DNA of 64,000 bases from Cardinalis cardinalis (lineage: Eukaryota > Chordata > Aves > Passeriformes > Cardinalidae), in assembly GCA_014549065.1 (NCBI GenBank), contig JACDOX010000016.1, positions 6,435,757 through 6,499,756 on the forward strand. The letters run 5' to 3'. Below the pieces are notes generated by a model that saw only the letters and a program-made list of their open reading frames with translations, had not been told where the DNA came from and did no database searches. Numbering within the stretch: position 1 is the first letter of the stretch; the number at the start of each line of letters is the position of its first letter. Both the position numbers and the translations under genes were made by a program. Shown one piece after another: positions 48,955-60,800 of this stretch.

Positions 48955-51900
48955 CACCAGAGCATTGGNTCTGGCACTGCTAAGACTTCTCTAGTAGTTT
49001 TTAGCAGGAAGCTTGCTGGGCAGCATGACTCTGTACAGCAGCAAAGAAAATCACAGGACATTTCTCAATCTTCTGTCCACCAATACGACCTTACCCAGTT
49101 TTGATTTTGTCCTTCAATTCTCTTCCTGAGTAAAAAGGGATGCATTCACTTTCTTCTACCCATTGATTATCTTATGCTATGATGATTATAAACTACACTA
49201 TGNGAAAATATTGCTTCACCCATGTTTGCAGCAGGCCACAGGGACTTGGGGGCAGGTGGAGTCTGTATAGGATTACTATAATATAGTAATAATCATGTGA
49301 AGTGTGTCTCCCCACACATTACTGAGACTAAAAACATGATTCTAAGAAATCCCAGAAAATTCTTAATCAGTGATACATTACCAGCATGAGTTTGGAGTCC
49401 AGTATCCGATGTTTGAAAAGCAAGTTTTCATGCTACTTCCTCTTTAGAGGATTTGAGAGGGAACATAATTCAGGATTCATTGCTGGGGCCTACCCATGGT
49501 TTTTGACCTAGAAACAAGATTGCANAGTAAGAACCTGCTCCTCCATCTGGTATATACACTAATAATCCTCCCTACAAGAGCAATTTAGTTAACTGAACTG
49601 AATCCATAACATTATTGTCATGGTGGGCCTCTATAGGTGGTCCTCTAGATCACATCAAATACATCCTGGCTTTCAGATNCAAGTGTGAGGTTAGATGAAG
49701 CTGGCAGGTAGAAAAACACATCTTTGTATTCGTAAATTCAGCCAATTTGATCAGGACTTGCTGAGAAACAACCCCATGACACCATTTTAGAAAGGAAAAG
49801 AGATAGAAAACACAGATTCACTATCCTATTTACTAGAGGTTTGAACTTTTAAAAATAACTGTGAGAAAAATAAGAGAGAACACAAAATAGACTCAAAATT
49901 ATCATCTTATCTCTATGTCCACACCTGTGGCTTTGTTGACACAAGGCTACATTACAAGAGATTATCGAAGTGGGAGCTAACCTTCAAATCTTTGTAGCAT
50001 CAAGTGAATGTCAAAGTCATCATCACAAGCACAGCAGATCCTATTTGCTCTGTTAACTGCATCAGTAACATCTTTTCAATATGTCTCTGAAATACACTTT
50101 GCAAGAAGGAAGATTGTTCATTGNAACAGCAAGGAAAGAAGCACGGAGATACTTTCTGGAAATAGAGAACTTGATTTATGCCATTGAGATCAATGGAAAT
50201 TCAGAGAAAAGCCTGAATAAGAAGTGTGGGATTTGACCCTAAATCAGCTTACACAATTTTAAACAAATTGAGTTTTTACAATCTGGTGGAAGCTCTAATT
50301 ACGTTGTCATAAAAATCTCAGCACTGTTGAAATCTTATTTCTGAAGCTCTCAAAGAGGCATCTGTAAAGGATTTCTTTCCCATTTTGTTCTGAAAATGGA
50401 CAATGTANGAGGTGTCAGAATAGAGAGAGCAATCTGGGACACGCCCCTTCCATCACCTTTCTAACAAATGAAGCCAATAAACAATGGCTGGGTTTCATTG
50501 AGTNAGATTAAGGACCCAAGTCTCAAACTCTGCCTCTTCACTTAGACAAAGTTAACAGAGATAAAGACAATTTAAAGTGTGTGTTTCACACAGTGGTGAA
50601 AGGCTCCCCTCACCAAAGATGAAACATGGTTTTAAATGCCTTAATTCATGAGGTGCCATTAGTAAGTGTTTAAAGACACATATCACAACCATCAGACTTC
50701 CTTGTATACAGAAACATACAGAACTTCAGAAAGTCAGCACAGAAAATTTCAGGGAGANAAGAAAAAATTTTCACAAGTTTAANGAGAACAGATGATTTAT
50801 AGAAATAGTTCAGATTTAGCAAACTCCTGCCAAAGTCCTGGGAGTTTCCATGAGAAACCCACAGATGTCCTGGCAACTCACTTGTTGTCTTTTGGTAAAT
50901 CTGACCTTCCCAGGCTGCTGCTGGGGACAGCTCATGGACACAACACCTGAAGAACATCTTACAGTTGATGGCCTCCAGCTCCCATGGCCTTGGGTGGGCA
51001 CAATGAGGATCATAGGGTTCTCCAAGGAGGTCCAGAGGCCAAGGTAGGGAGGCCTCTCAGGGTCAGGGCTACTATGTACCCTGCTTCAATTATGAACAGG
51101 ATAACTGTTATGTTTCCAATTTAAACNTTTCAATGTGCTCAACCTTCCAGTGAAATGGAAACTCACACTTGAACAGATCTGCTCAAAGCCTGCTGGTGTA
51201 ACTCAGGTCTCTAACATTTAAATTACCACAAAAATCTTTATTACTAGTACTTACACCTCTGACATCAAATACACCACATTTAGAGCAACACAGCATAAAT
51301 GTAAAACCCATATAGGAGAGGTAAAAATGAATGGGTGTTGACTGGTCCCCCCAAAAGCTGGCATTACTGTTCTATCAGCAGCCAGGAAATAATTCCTTGC
51401 CAAGACTTGTTTTAGTTTGTGAAAAACATTGATGTTCAAATGAGATATTTTCTTCTATGATTTTTCTTTTCTTTTTCTTTTTTTAAGGAAAGCATGTGTT
51501 TCTGGTCTGATTTATCCAAGAAATTACTTTAAAATTAGAACCAAACAGAATCTCATTTCAGCTTTGTTTAATGAAATTATGTTAGATAGAAGAATTGTCT
51601 GCTGTGGAGAAGGCAATCAGTATTCATTGCCAGCTGTAAGGTGTTGGCTAGGCTGACATGTTGACAATGTGCATTTCCACACCTCTTGTTTTAATTTCAA
51701 AGCACAAATCTGTAATGTAGAACTGTATATTCTTAAGGCTGTACTATCGTTCAAAACTGGCCATGCTTGGTCAGACTAAAATTCTCTTTNGCCCAACAGA
51801 TTCCCAGCAAAAAAACCACAGGGATTTATTGAACCAAAGCTTTTTTTAGTACACTCTTTAGTACACAGCCATTGTTTCCTTACCAGAGGCAGTATCCCTG

Positions 51901-54091
51901 GTTCCTTTGTTACAGCACAGCCTGGGTGCAGAGTACACCTGTAATTTGGGATACATTGCTATTGCAAACATGAACTCCTCAGACACCATGGGAGTGGAGC
52001 CTGGCTGTTCACCCTGCAGCTTACAGTGCATAAATGGCATTTAGAGGTTATATAAATAAGCACAACAAGCCATCCAATTCACTTTAACATTAACTATTTG
52101 CATAATAGTCTCTGTATTTTGGCTCACACTCAGTGGATCATGAAAGTACCAACTAGCAGCGTGGGGAACATGGAGGAGTTGGAACTTTTAAAAGGAAAAA
52201 TGTTACATTTTGCTGTAGACCAAGATCTTCTAGATATCATTTGTCTATTTGTACTAATATATTTTAAAGAAAAGATTGCTGAAAGTGTACCCTGCAACCA
52301 GCCAAGAAGTATGCACAGGGTAAGCCTTACACCTTAATTGCATGGAGTAGAAGGCCAGAGGAGGAAGAGCTTATTGAGAGGAAAAATAAACAGAGGAGGA
52401 AGAAGCAAGAAGCAATTATTAGGGGTACTTACATAATATTATATTACATTACATTCTATTTTATGGACTGCAATGATCAAACACAAAAGTACTCCTAGAA
52501 TGGCCAACTCATTTCTAGTAGCGCTCACTGTCTGCCCCAGCAGTGTCTGCTCCTGGGGAAAGGGTGAGTGTCACCACCACATTTTATTCCCAATGCATAC
52601 AGCACCACCAGTGCTGGGGATATGCAATACTAAAACATCCTGCCAGGCAGAATCAGGGGCTGTCCAGGAACTGCAGCCTCTCCCAGCAAGGAGAAGGGCT
52701 GGGCAAAGCCTTCCTTTGCTATGGGTAACTTGATTCCTCCCCTTTCCTCCTGAATGACTAAGCAGCCACTTGGGCACACCATATGCATGCACTTGTACCT
52801 GATGTTGACTCTCTGGAACACAAATCCTGCTCATCTTTTAAGTGCTACCATTTCACAATGTGCCAACATACTTCATTTTTGGTAACAGCTCTTCATCTAA
52901 CACAGTAAGACAAGTGTACTTGCTCAGTCCCTTGATGCTCTCTAAATAACATTCTTAGCAAGGAGCATCCTTTGCCAGGAGCACCAGGCTCACCCTCCCT
53001 GGGGGGAGGCCAGGCTCCCAAGGGTGCTGTGCACAGTTTCCCACTCACTGCACCAGCTCCACAGCAGGATGGGGAGCAGAAGCAGACAAAGCTGCCCCCT
53101 GGCATGCTCTGGNGAGTGAGAGGCCCATGAGGTCCACGCCTTTAGGAAGGGGTCAGTGCAGCAGGTGCCTCCCCTCCTCACTCAAAACCTGACTGTGGGG
53201 TCCATGCAGACCCTGAGCACTATTTCCAGACTCTCTCCTGTTCCCCAGCAGACTCCTCTTGCCCATATACCTGCTAACACAGGGTTTGCCCTTTTTATTA
53301 CAGTTCAATTCAAAACAAATGTGAAGTTCCCCAGTATGTTTGAATTGTGCTCAGTGGTTTTTTTATTTATGTGGCAGGGCAGCTGCTCCCTGGCAGTCTC
53401 CTTATCCACAGCAGAGATCAATGCAATATTCTCCTTACCTGTGATAAGTTGCATCTTCGGGCCATAACAAAACCCATTTCTATAAGGGATATTTCAATGT
53501 TATCTAAATATCTAACAGATAAATTAAAATTAAAGAAATTTAGAAAATTAAAGTAACATTTATGCTTCAACAAAAAATCTAATATTATATAAACACATAA
53601 TGCCTTCATAGATTTAATATAATTTATGGATTGCTCTTTGAGCTTTTTTATTTTGGAAGTGATAATATGGTTTTCTTTGTCTTGTGTTTGCCTAATGTAT
53701 GTAGCCCTAGCTGCACCACCAGATCTAACATGGTTTATTTTTTGCAGCTTGGGTGAATAAAATGTAATCAACCAGACTCTCAACAAAGTCCCACCCTTTC
53801 TAGAAAACACCTTTTACTCTGGGTAGAGAGGAAGTCATTGAACTTATGAAACACAAATCTTAGCACCTTCAGGAAATAGTGTGAAAAACAAACCCCCCAC
53901 ATGTAGAAACTATAGGAAAATGCACTGAGATGATCTCAGCTCAGGTTTCCACAGTTAACATACAATCTTCAGCATTAAGGAGTGGATGTTCTCAAAAGCT
54001 GGATATGACACATTCTCTTTCCTCTCTTTTTATAGAAACTTCTCTACTTCAAATGTTAAATTGATCTTTTTTTTTCTTTTTCTTTTGCCAG

Positions 54092-54139
54092 CGAAAATGT
54101 CAGTGAAAAACTTCACATGCACAGGTGGAGTCAGAGAGG
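54092..54139 (+). other. Speculative 48-bp symmetric micro-exon
   Basis: The longest pyrimidine tract before an AG in the window (54065-54091, ending cttttgccag) precedes a 48-base segment that ends at GAGAGG|GTAAGG (donor GT at 54140-54141). Two of the three frames are open (KMSVKNFTCTGGVRE or ENVSEKLHMHRWSQR). The splice signals are good on both sides, but the segment is too short to judge as coding by composition. It could also be an exon of a noncoding transcript. Confidence 0.2.
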
Positions 54140-54439
54140 GTAAGGGAATGAGTTCGCCAAGTCTCCAAAATCTGTTAATTCTAGAGGANTCAGATCCTAG
54201 ATGATCTGGACAGAAACTCAGTTATCCAGTCTAGGAGAGCAGCTGGAGATCAGAAGGAAGGCTGGAGTCAGGGAAGACTTGTGCAGTCCCTCTCTAATAG
54301 GCACAGCCTGTCAGCAGCAGCAGGATGTAATAGCTTTTCTCAGTAAATAACCATCCCCAAACTACTCAGAGATGAAAACCTCACCAGTTAAACAAGCTAA
54401 GGCTTATTAATGCATCTATAGAGCAAGGCAGCTTGGAAA

Positions 54440-54670
54440 ACGTGTTGCTTTTGTCTGGTAATTAAGAAAAGCAGTTTGTGTGACTCCAGTGGATTATCAG
54501 GGAATGTAAGTCCAGCCCTTTGAAATGTCAACATTGTTCTACCACCCCCCACGTTTTAACAAAGTCACAGATTAAAAAAGGACTAATTAGAATGTTATGA
54601 AAAGGCAGACATCCAAAGATGATATGTGAGGCATTTCTGTACCACAACCAGTAATTAATTACTTTGTGCT
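54440..54670. promoter_or_regulatory. Homeodomain-site cluster, possible enhancer
   Basis: Three TAATTA-type sites occur within about 205 bases: GTAATTAAG (TAATTA at 54459-54464), the palindrome CTAATTAG (54583-54590), and TAATTAATTA (54652-54661), which contains two overlapping sites of the kind bound by paired-class dimers. Further ATTA cores flank them to 54780. The sequence is not a simple repeat. In vertebrate gene deserts such clusters often mark developmental enhancers; this is inference from motif density. Confidence 0.25.
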
Positions 54671-55152
54671 GGTGTTCATATAGGTGTATTAAAATAAAAA
54701 GATTAACCTGCCTGCTTGCAAATCTTTAGGGGTCATTATTAAAATTGCTTTTGTTATTTTGACTGACATTTCTCTTTCTCTTAAGTGTATTGTAATTTTG
54801 GTCTNAAGAAAAAGGAACTATACAAAATGTTTTCTTTCAAATTTTCAAAGTATTTCTAATTCTTTCCCCTTCAAAACACATCTCTTGCTCTGTAAGCCTT
54901 TTCATAACACAGAATTGAAAAACAGCAAAGATATAAGAGCATTCATAATNCAACACAATATTTAGTTAATATGCTTAATTAATGTGAAAAAATTNATCAT
55001 TTTATTCTAGTTATCAAGATGGTTTGAGCAACATAGAATTTTCACCAAGCCTGAAATTCATGCCATGGCCTACAGAGCTCTGTTAGAAACTTACTTTGGA
55101 TGCTGTTTTGCACTACCAGTTATTCCATAAGTTTATTTCCATGCATGTGTGC

Positions 55153-55202
55153 TGGTTTATACATACACTTACTAGAATGGTTTATACATACACTTATTAG
55201 AA
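55153..55202. repeat. 25-bp tandem duplication
   Basis: The unit TGGTTTATACATACACTTAC followed by TAGAA (55153-55177) is repeated directly at 55178-55202 with a single C-to-T difference. The near identity suggests a fairly recent duplication. Confidence 0.9.
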
Positions 55203-55764
55203 TGATGAAGTTGCAACTGGTATCACAAGAGCATTTACATACTGCTCAAACTAATTATTTGGACAGAAATGACAAATTGTGCTTTAAAAAGGAAAATAGC
55301 ATTGCCAGAGTTTCTAATGTGAAGGAAGTACAGCTAAATTGAACAATTTCCTATCTCATCCTGCCCCAATAACCTCTCCCGGTCTTCTGAAATATTAATA
55401 AAAGAATAATTATTTCCATTTATGGTCAAAATAAAATGTTGTTAATGGCATATTATTTTATAGCAGTTGCTAGTATTTTTCCATAGCAATTGCCCATTTA
55501 TTTGACTTCCACTTGGCACCAGCTTGTTATTTCCCTCAGTATTACAAGAAGGGCACATTTAAAAAGGAAAAAAAATGTCATTGCCATCAAGATCAATCAT
55601 AAAAACATTGATTTTTAAAGTAAAAATATAAAAACATTTTTTGGGGAAAATGTGCTGTCTAACACTACACCTGTAGAGCCTGAGACCTTGTTTAACCAGA
55701 TCAGCACTGGGTATAGAACTCCATTTACTGAACAGATTTCACAGGGAGCTCATGACAATCCTGA

Positions 55765-55790
55765 CTGGATTCCCCAGCTGGATTCCCCAG
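55765..55790. repeat. 13-bp tandem duplication
   Basis: CTGGATTCCCCAG occurs twice in direct succession (55765-55777 and 55778-55790) without any difference. Confidence 0.9.
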
Positions 55791-57404
55791 CCACCGACTG
55801 ACAGGGAAGAATGTTTGTAGAGATTGTCTGCCAGTGGCAAAATGGTGTTTAATCCCAGCCAGACATAAGGCTGTTACAGTGCACTGACTGGGGCACACAC
55901 CAAAGGGAGACAACATCCCTGNTCCCTTTGCCTTGTGATTTTATTATCTCAATTTTTAACACTTCAGTGGTAGCTCAGTTCCANCCCTACTGGAAGCAGC
56001 ACCGGTTANGCATTGAGGTTTTCAGGAGGTGCTGGGACCCATCCACTCAGATAAAACTGATTTGATAAAAAGCAAATAAAAAGGGAAGGGAGGTTAACCC
56101 ACAGTGATATCTCTTTGCTGATAAGCTTTTTTGTTGGAATTATGCCTAAACATCCTTCCCCTCCTAAGGAAAAAAAATAACTTGAAATTTCAAAACTGTT
56201 AGGTGCTACTGGGCCTGTTTGTACCTCAGTGCTCAAGCCTTGAAACTTTTTGACTATTTCTTAGCATTATATATAGGAAAAATGTTACACTAATAGACAC
56301 TCTATCAAGCTAAATTCTTCAATTACTTCCTCTAACAGTAGTCATAGACCTTTTGCTACTAAAAGAACAGGGAAATATAAACTGCATGTGTTTCATCACA
56401 AGAGTTGAAGCATTTGTGCAATAATTCCCAGAAAAATAGTTCATACTCACATGTGACCATGTCAAAAAAAATCATGCATTGAACATATTATTATAAACCA
56501 AGATGTTACTATTTTCCTTTTGGAATTTTGCTTAGTGTTTCCTCACACTAGAAAGAGAAAAAGATCACAATGATCCTTAGGATCGGCTTTAAAACCAGAC
56601 AGCATTTTNATGCTCTTCACCACTGTAAGATTTGTAACCCACAGCCAACACAGGTGCATGAAGGGTGCAGGGACTATCAGGAAGTCCTGCCCTGTATCCC
56701 ATGTTCTCAGAGAAAATCTTTGCCTGAAGATGGGTCAAAACACACAGATGATGCCTCCTGTACAGGATAAGCTTAGAAGGGGGAACATTTCTGGTTTAAA
56801 CAGACAAGNCACAGAGCAACACCATCATTTTCTCTCTTACTTCTCTCATAGAATGAAGACACAGGCAAGAGTGGATTTTCTCCAGGGTAATCTCCACAGC
56901 ATGGCTTTGCAAATACAGATTTCTAAGAGTAATATACAGTTCTCACTCATGTGAATGATTTCAGCAAGACTGACTTCATCATCATCTCCTCCCAGCTCAG
57001 TGGGACATAGCAAGGAAAAAAGCCCATCAGTTTTCGATATCNTGCAGGTTCACTCCAACATCCCTTCCTAATTTTTAATTCACCCTGCCCTTGAGCACAG
57101 CTATTTGCTATTACAGGTAAGGCTGCACAAGCATACGGTGAGTGGAGGCCCAGTGAGCTGGAACATCCTGTTTCAACTGATATTCTGCAGAACTGTTTGG
57201 CTGTAGGAGCTCAGCAATATATTTTGATAGGCTTGACTGTGCAGCTATAGATCTAGTTTGCTTCCCGCTTGGATATTGTTCATGCTTCAGTTATCACACA
57301 CAAAATTAGTGATAAGCAATATTAAGCAGAGCACTCTGTATCTCAGCTCTGCCCAAGAGGGCTGATAACAGACCCCAGTCTCTTTATGCTTTTTGCCTTT
57401 ACAG

Positions 57405-57441
57405 GAACNTGAGTGACTGCTTCCCTGGGAAGCAGAAGGCA
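57405..57441 (+). other. Speculative 37-bp micro-exon with strong splice signals
   Basis: The segment is bounded by tgctttttgcctttacag (ending at 57404) and by GTAAGTATT (from 57442), an excellent donor. Only one frame is open across it (after one leading base: AAC, NTG, AGT, GAC, TGC, TTC…), giving NxSDCFPGKQKA. The n at 57409 makes one codon ambiguous; if it is A, an ATG is present. Of the exon-like segments in this window, this one has the best pair of splice sites. It may be a real small exon of a coding or noncoding transcript, or chance. Confidence 0.22.
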
Positions 57442-60400
57442 GTAAGTATTCTGAGCTTTATGTTAATGCAATGTCTGTCACATCCCTCTTGCACCTTCAC
57501 CAGGAGCTTGCAAAGTCTTGGTGGAAATCCTAAAATGGAATACCTTTTTGATAGTGCTTTTCCAAAAGGGCTGCTATGATGCAGAAACAACTAGTAAGGA
57601 TATTTTACCAGCTTGCTATGCATAAAAAATGCATGATCTTCAAAACACGACTGCTGATAGCAATTAGCATGTTTTTTGATGTGTAACTGCATTCTTACCT
57701 GGTTATTGCAGTATACAGAAATAAGCTTTCAGCTTGATGTGTTACAAACCCACAGAATTCTTAATTTAATGTAGGTTCAGCCCAGTAAGAACAGTAAAGA
57801 ATCACATACAGCTATCCCATTTTTAACAGCACATTTATAGTTCACTCTCAGGAGCCTAAATCCTGCCTTTTCTTCCCTTGTTCCATTCTATCAGAAGCAG
57901 ATTTTCCCAGAAAAGACTTAATAATCCATCCGCCATATTGTTTGAGTATGTTATTTGCAAACTTGGAGTTCTTTTTGCCTTCAAATTTTATTTTTGTGGC
58001 CTGATATTTTCCTTAAAACATCCAGAGGTTATACATGTCCCCACACTATCCACCTTATGGTGCTAGTGCCACCTGATGAGCATCAGCACACAAGCCCTTT
58101 CCCTGTAAACAGGCTGCCCTTTTCTTCCTTCCAGATTATTCAAGATCACATTAGTAAAACTCTGAATTGAAACAGTACATGCAGGAAACTGCAGGAAGAC
58201 ATGGATCCTTTGCCCCTTGGCCAATACAAGTACACAAAATGATTCCAAATTTCCCCAAGTGCCGCAGCAGATGACAAAGGCTTTCCTGCTCTTCCACCTT
58301 GTGTCTTTGACACTCTCATATATTTTGGTTCTAGGCCCAACAATCCAAAGCTCCATGTATTATTTGCTGTCATTCCTTAGAATTTTACTATTCAGTTCTG
58401 GATTTACTAGCGTCAAAATGTTTTGTTTGGAAGGATTTGCTTTCAGCTCTAAAATTATTGGGCATTTCAGAGGGGAAAAATCAAATGTGTGTTCAGATAA
58501 GAGACTGAAGATAATGAACAAAAGATAAGGAACCACAGGAGAATGACACTCTTTGTATCACTCTGGCATAGACAAATTTGATAAAATTGGAGAGGGTATC
58601 TGATTAAAATCAATAAGGCAAAAAGATCTTTATGTTACCTACACTTAAACTTCCAGCATAATCTGATAAACCATTTGTTACTGTGCCAAAGGAGCCCCTT
58701 TTNCCAAATCCCTACCCTCAATGAAACAATAATATCAAAGGGAAGCATTTCCAGTGGTTGCTTTGCATTGGAGCACATCTGCCCTGTTGCAAATGAACAC
58801 AGAACCCCAGTCATTTTTTGTGCACCTCTCTCTATCCAGCAAATTACAAAGTGCTGAATTCATTTGAGATGTAGAACAAGAGTCTCAGTAGATGCAGGTA
58901 TGCTGACTTACCATAAAGAAAGGCCTAGCTCCTGCTAAGAAATGAAAACCATCTAAATCATTCAAATGTACTTTCCAACTCTCATAAAAACATTTGGAGT
59001 CTTCTGATTGATAAAATATACTAATTATGTTTGATTGTTCTATTTAATCTTAAAAATTGCCTGGAAACCCTGGAGGATATTTTGTTTGGCATCAAGAGAA
59101 CAGCAGACTCACATGAATGTCAGACTCCTATGTGATTGGCTGTCCTGTCCCAGAGTCCCAGGAATCCACATCAGCACCGCTGCACAATTTTGAATTCCTG
59201 TACAAGGAAAAACGGACAAAACATTAACATGTTGGATTTACCTGCTTCAACTTTGTTTTTATATGCTGTAGCAGTCTCCTTAGNGTTTTAGAAAAGAAAG
59301 TGTGCTAGGTGAGCTATTAGAACAATGTGCTTAGTTAAGAACTAGAAGCATAAAATGAACAACCACTCAGATCCGCCACAATGGCTTAATAAAATGAAAC
59401 AAACCCCTCTCCTCCCCAACCACCCACCACCACTCCCCTCCAAAAAAGAAGAATAAAAAATTGTTGGAAGAGTCAATATTGTTAGAGTCATTTTTTCAAG
59501 CTTTGGCCACCTTTTAAGCAAGAATCCTCTAATTTTCATCTGGATTAGCACTGGTTCTCAGATGAGAGAGCTGCATAGTCACTTTCCTTAAATCCATGCA
59601 GGACTAATGAGCAACTCAAGAGCACCAGGCTCTGGGGGTCTATTGCCTCGTGGAGACCCCTGGGGTTTCTTAAAAAGAGTCTAATGGGATCCAACAAGGG
59701 CAACTTTGATTATCCCATGTGGTTTGAAAGATACATCAACCAAACCACAGAGACCATGAATCTGAAAGGCAGCTGACAAATCTAGAAGAGAAGTAAGAAT
59801 TTGCTGAAATTCCAAAGGAAGATTTATATGTCAGATTACTGGCTATATTTCAGAAGCTGTCATTTCTAGGAACATCAGTTGGAGGTACAATTATTTATTA
59901 CTACCCATACAGAGTCCCATAGACATTAGGATGTATGGGCAGACATTACAGTCAGCAGCCAAAAAGAGACAGAATGGGAAAAAGGAGGAGAGGGAGAGCA
60001 GATCTTAAGAGCTAATCTGGATACATATCACCTTTGATAGTTTACTTCACCATCTCAGCTCACAATTTNAGTTTGCTCATGAGTTTCTATGAACTATTCT
60101 TGAGAATTTTTAATAATGGCAGTAATGCTATCTCAAGGCAGCTACTAACTTCAATTATAGTAAATGTGTTCCAAACAAATTCTGATCTTGTTCTTGAGGA
60201 CCTTCAAGGAACCCTGCTATCCCAAATTCCCTTCTGTCAGCATGGCCTCCAGCTTAGAGCCTCTTAACACCCAAGGCTTCTTCCTTTCTCAGAGAAATAA
60301 TCATATACATTATTGATCATGCTGTAGCAGACATACTACATTATTTTGTTACCACGCTGCTTAATAGCATTTAAACAGAATGCTATAAACACATAATAAA

Positions 60401-60691
60401 TATCAATCTTGAAAAGGTATTAAAAATTCAAAGAATACTAAATTACCCCGTGTAGGTGAACTAAAGCAAGTATAAATTAATAACCANGAAAGAAGTTGAA
60501 ATTGTGAAGTTCTGAACAGGTAATTTAAATCTTTGAAAACTTCTATAAAACACTGGGAGAACACACAAAGTTTCTAATGTCACAGTTTTATCTCATCTTT
60601 GCTGAGTACTAATANATGGTTTTATGCTCAAAAATATCTCCAGAAGAGTCCAGAGAGAATTACTTTTCTGTAGCTGTCACTTTGTTTCACT

Positions 60692-60800
60692 AATCATAGA
60701 ATCACAGAATGGTTTGGGTTGGAAGGGACCAGCTCCAACCCCCTGCCAAGGGCAGGGACACCTCCCTGCCACAAGCCCTGTCCAACCTGCACTTGAACTC
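60692..60800 (-). mobile_element. CR1 LINE fragment, 3' end, minus strand
   Basis: The plus strand reads AATCATAGAATCACAGAATG, GGTTTGGGTTGGAAGGGACC, AGCTCCAACCCCCTGCCAAG, GGCAGGGACACCTCC and CCAACCTGCACTTGAAC, the reverse complement of the avian CR1 3' UTR with its ATTCTGTG/ATTCTATG terminal repeats at the left. The element is therefore on the minus strand. Compared with the usual sequence, a stretch after GGGACC is missing or divergent. Similarity stops near 60800, so only about 110 bases remain. Confidence 0.92.

Larger units (their letters stand above)
47313..60691. other. Single-copy DNA, no gene recognised
   Basis: No gene could be recognised by homology. This stretch contains the CpG cluster at 47520, the open segment at 48763-48954, exon-like segments at 50914, 54092, 57405 and 58135, the homeodomain-site cluster near 54.4-54.7 kb, and two small tandem duplications near 55.2 and 55.8 kb, all described separately. 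A C-rich, A-interrupted low-complexity run is at about 59400-59445, and an 8-bp inverted repeat at 49272-49290. 55430-55680 also has a conserved-element look. Ambiguous bases are scarce between 51.8 and 54.2 kb and between 57.4 and 60.1 kb. Confidence 0.5.

Noticed and set aside
50670..51043. Minus-strand frames at 50670-50957 and 50816-51025 as coding
   Set aside because: They shadow the GC-richer plus-strand segment and have no splice-compatible ends; the plus strand offers the better, though still weak, exon candidate.
52471..53181. Cluster of overlapping short frames on both strands as an exon-rich locus
   Set aside because: The cluster simply tracks a GC-richer pocket with few stop codons; no frame is favoured and no splice-site pairing stood out.
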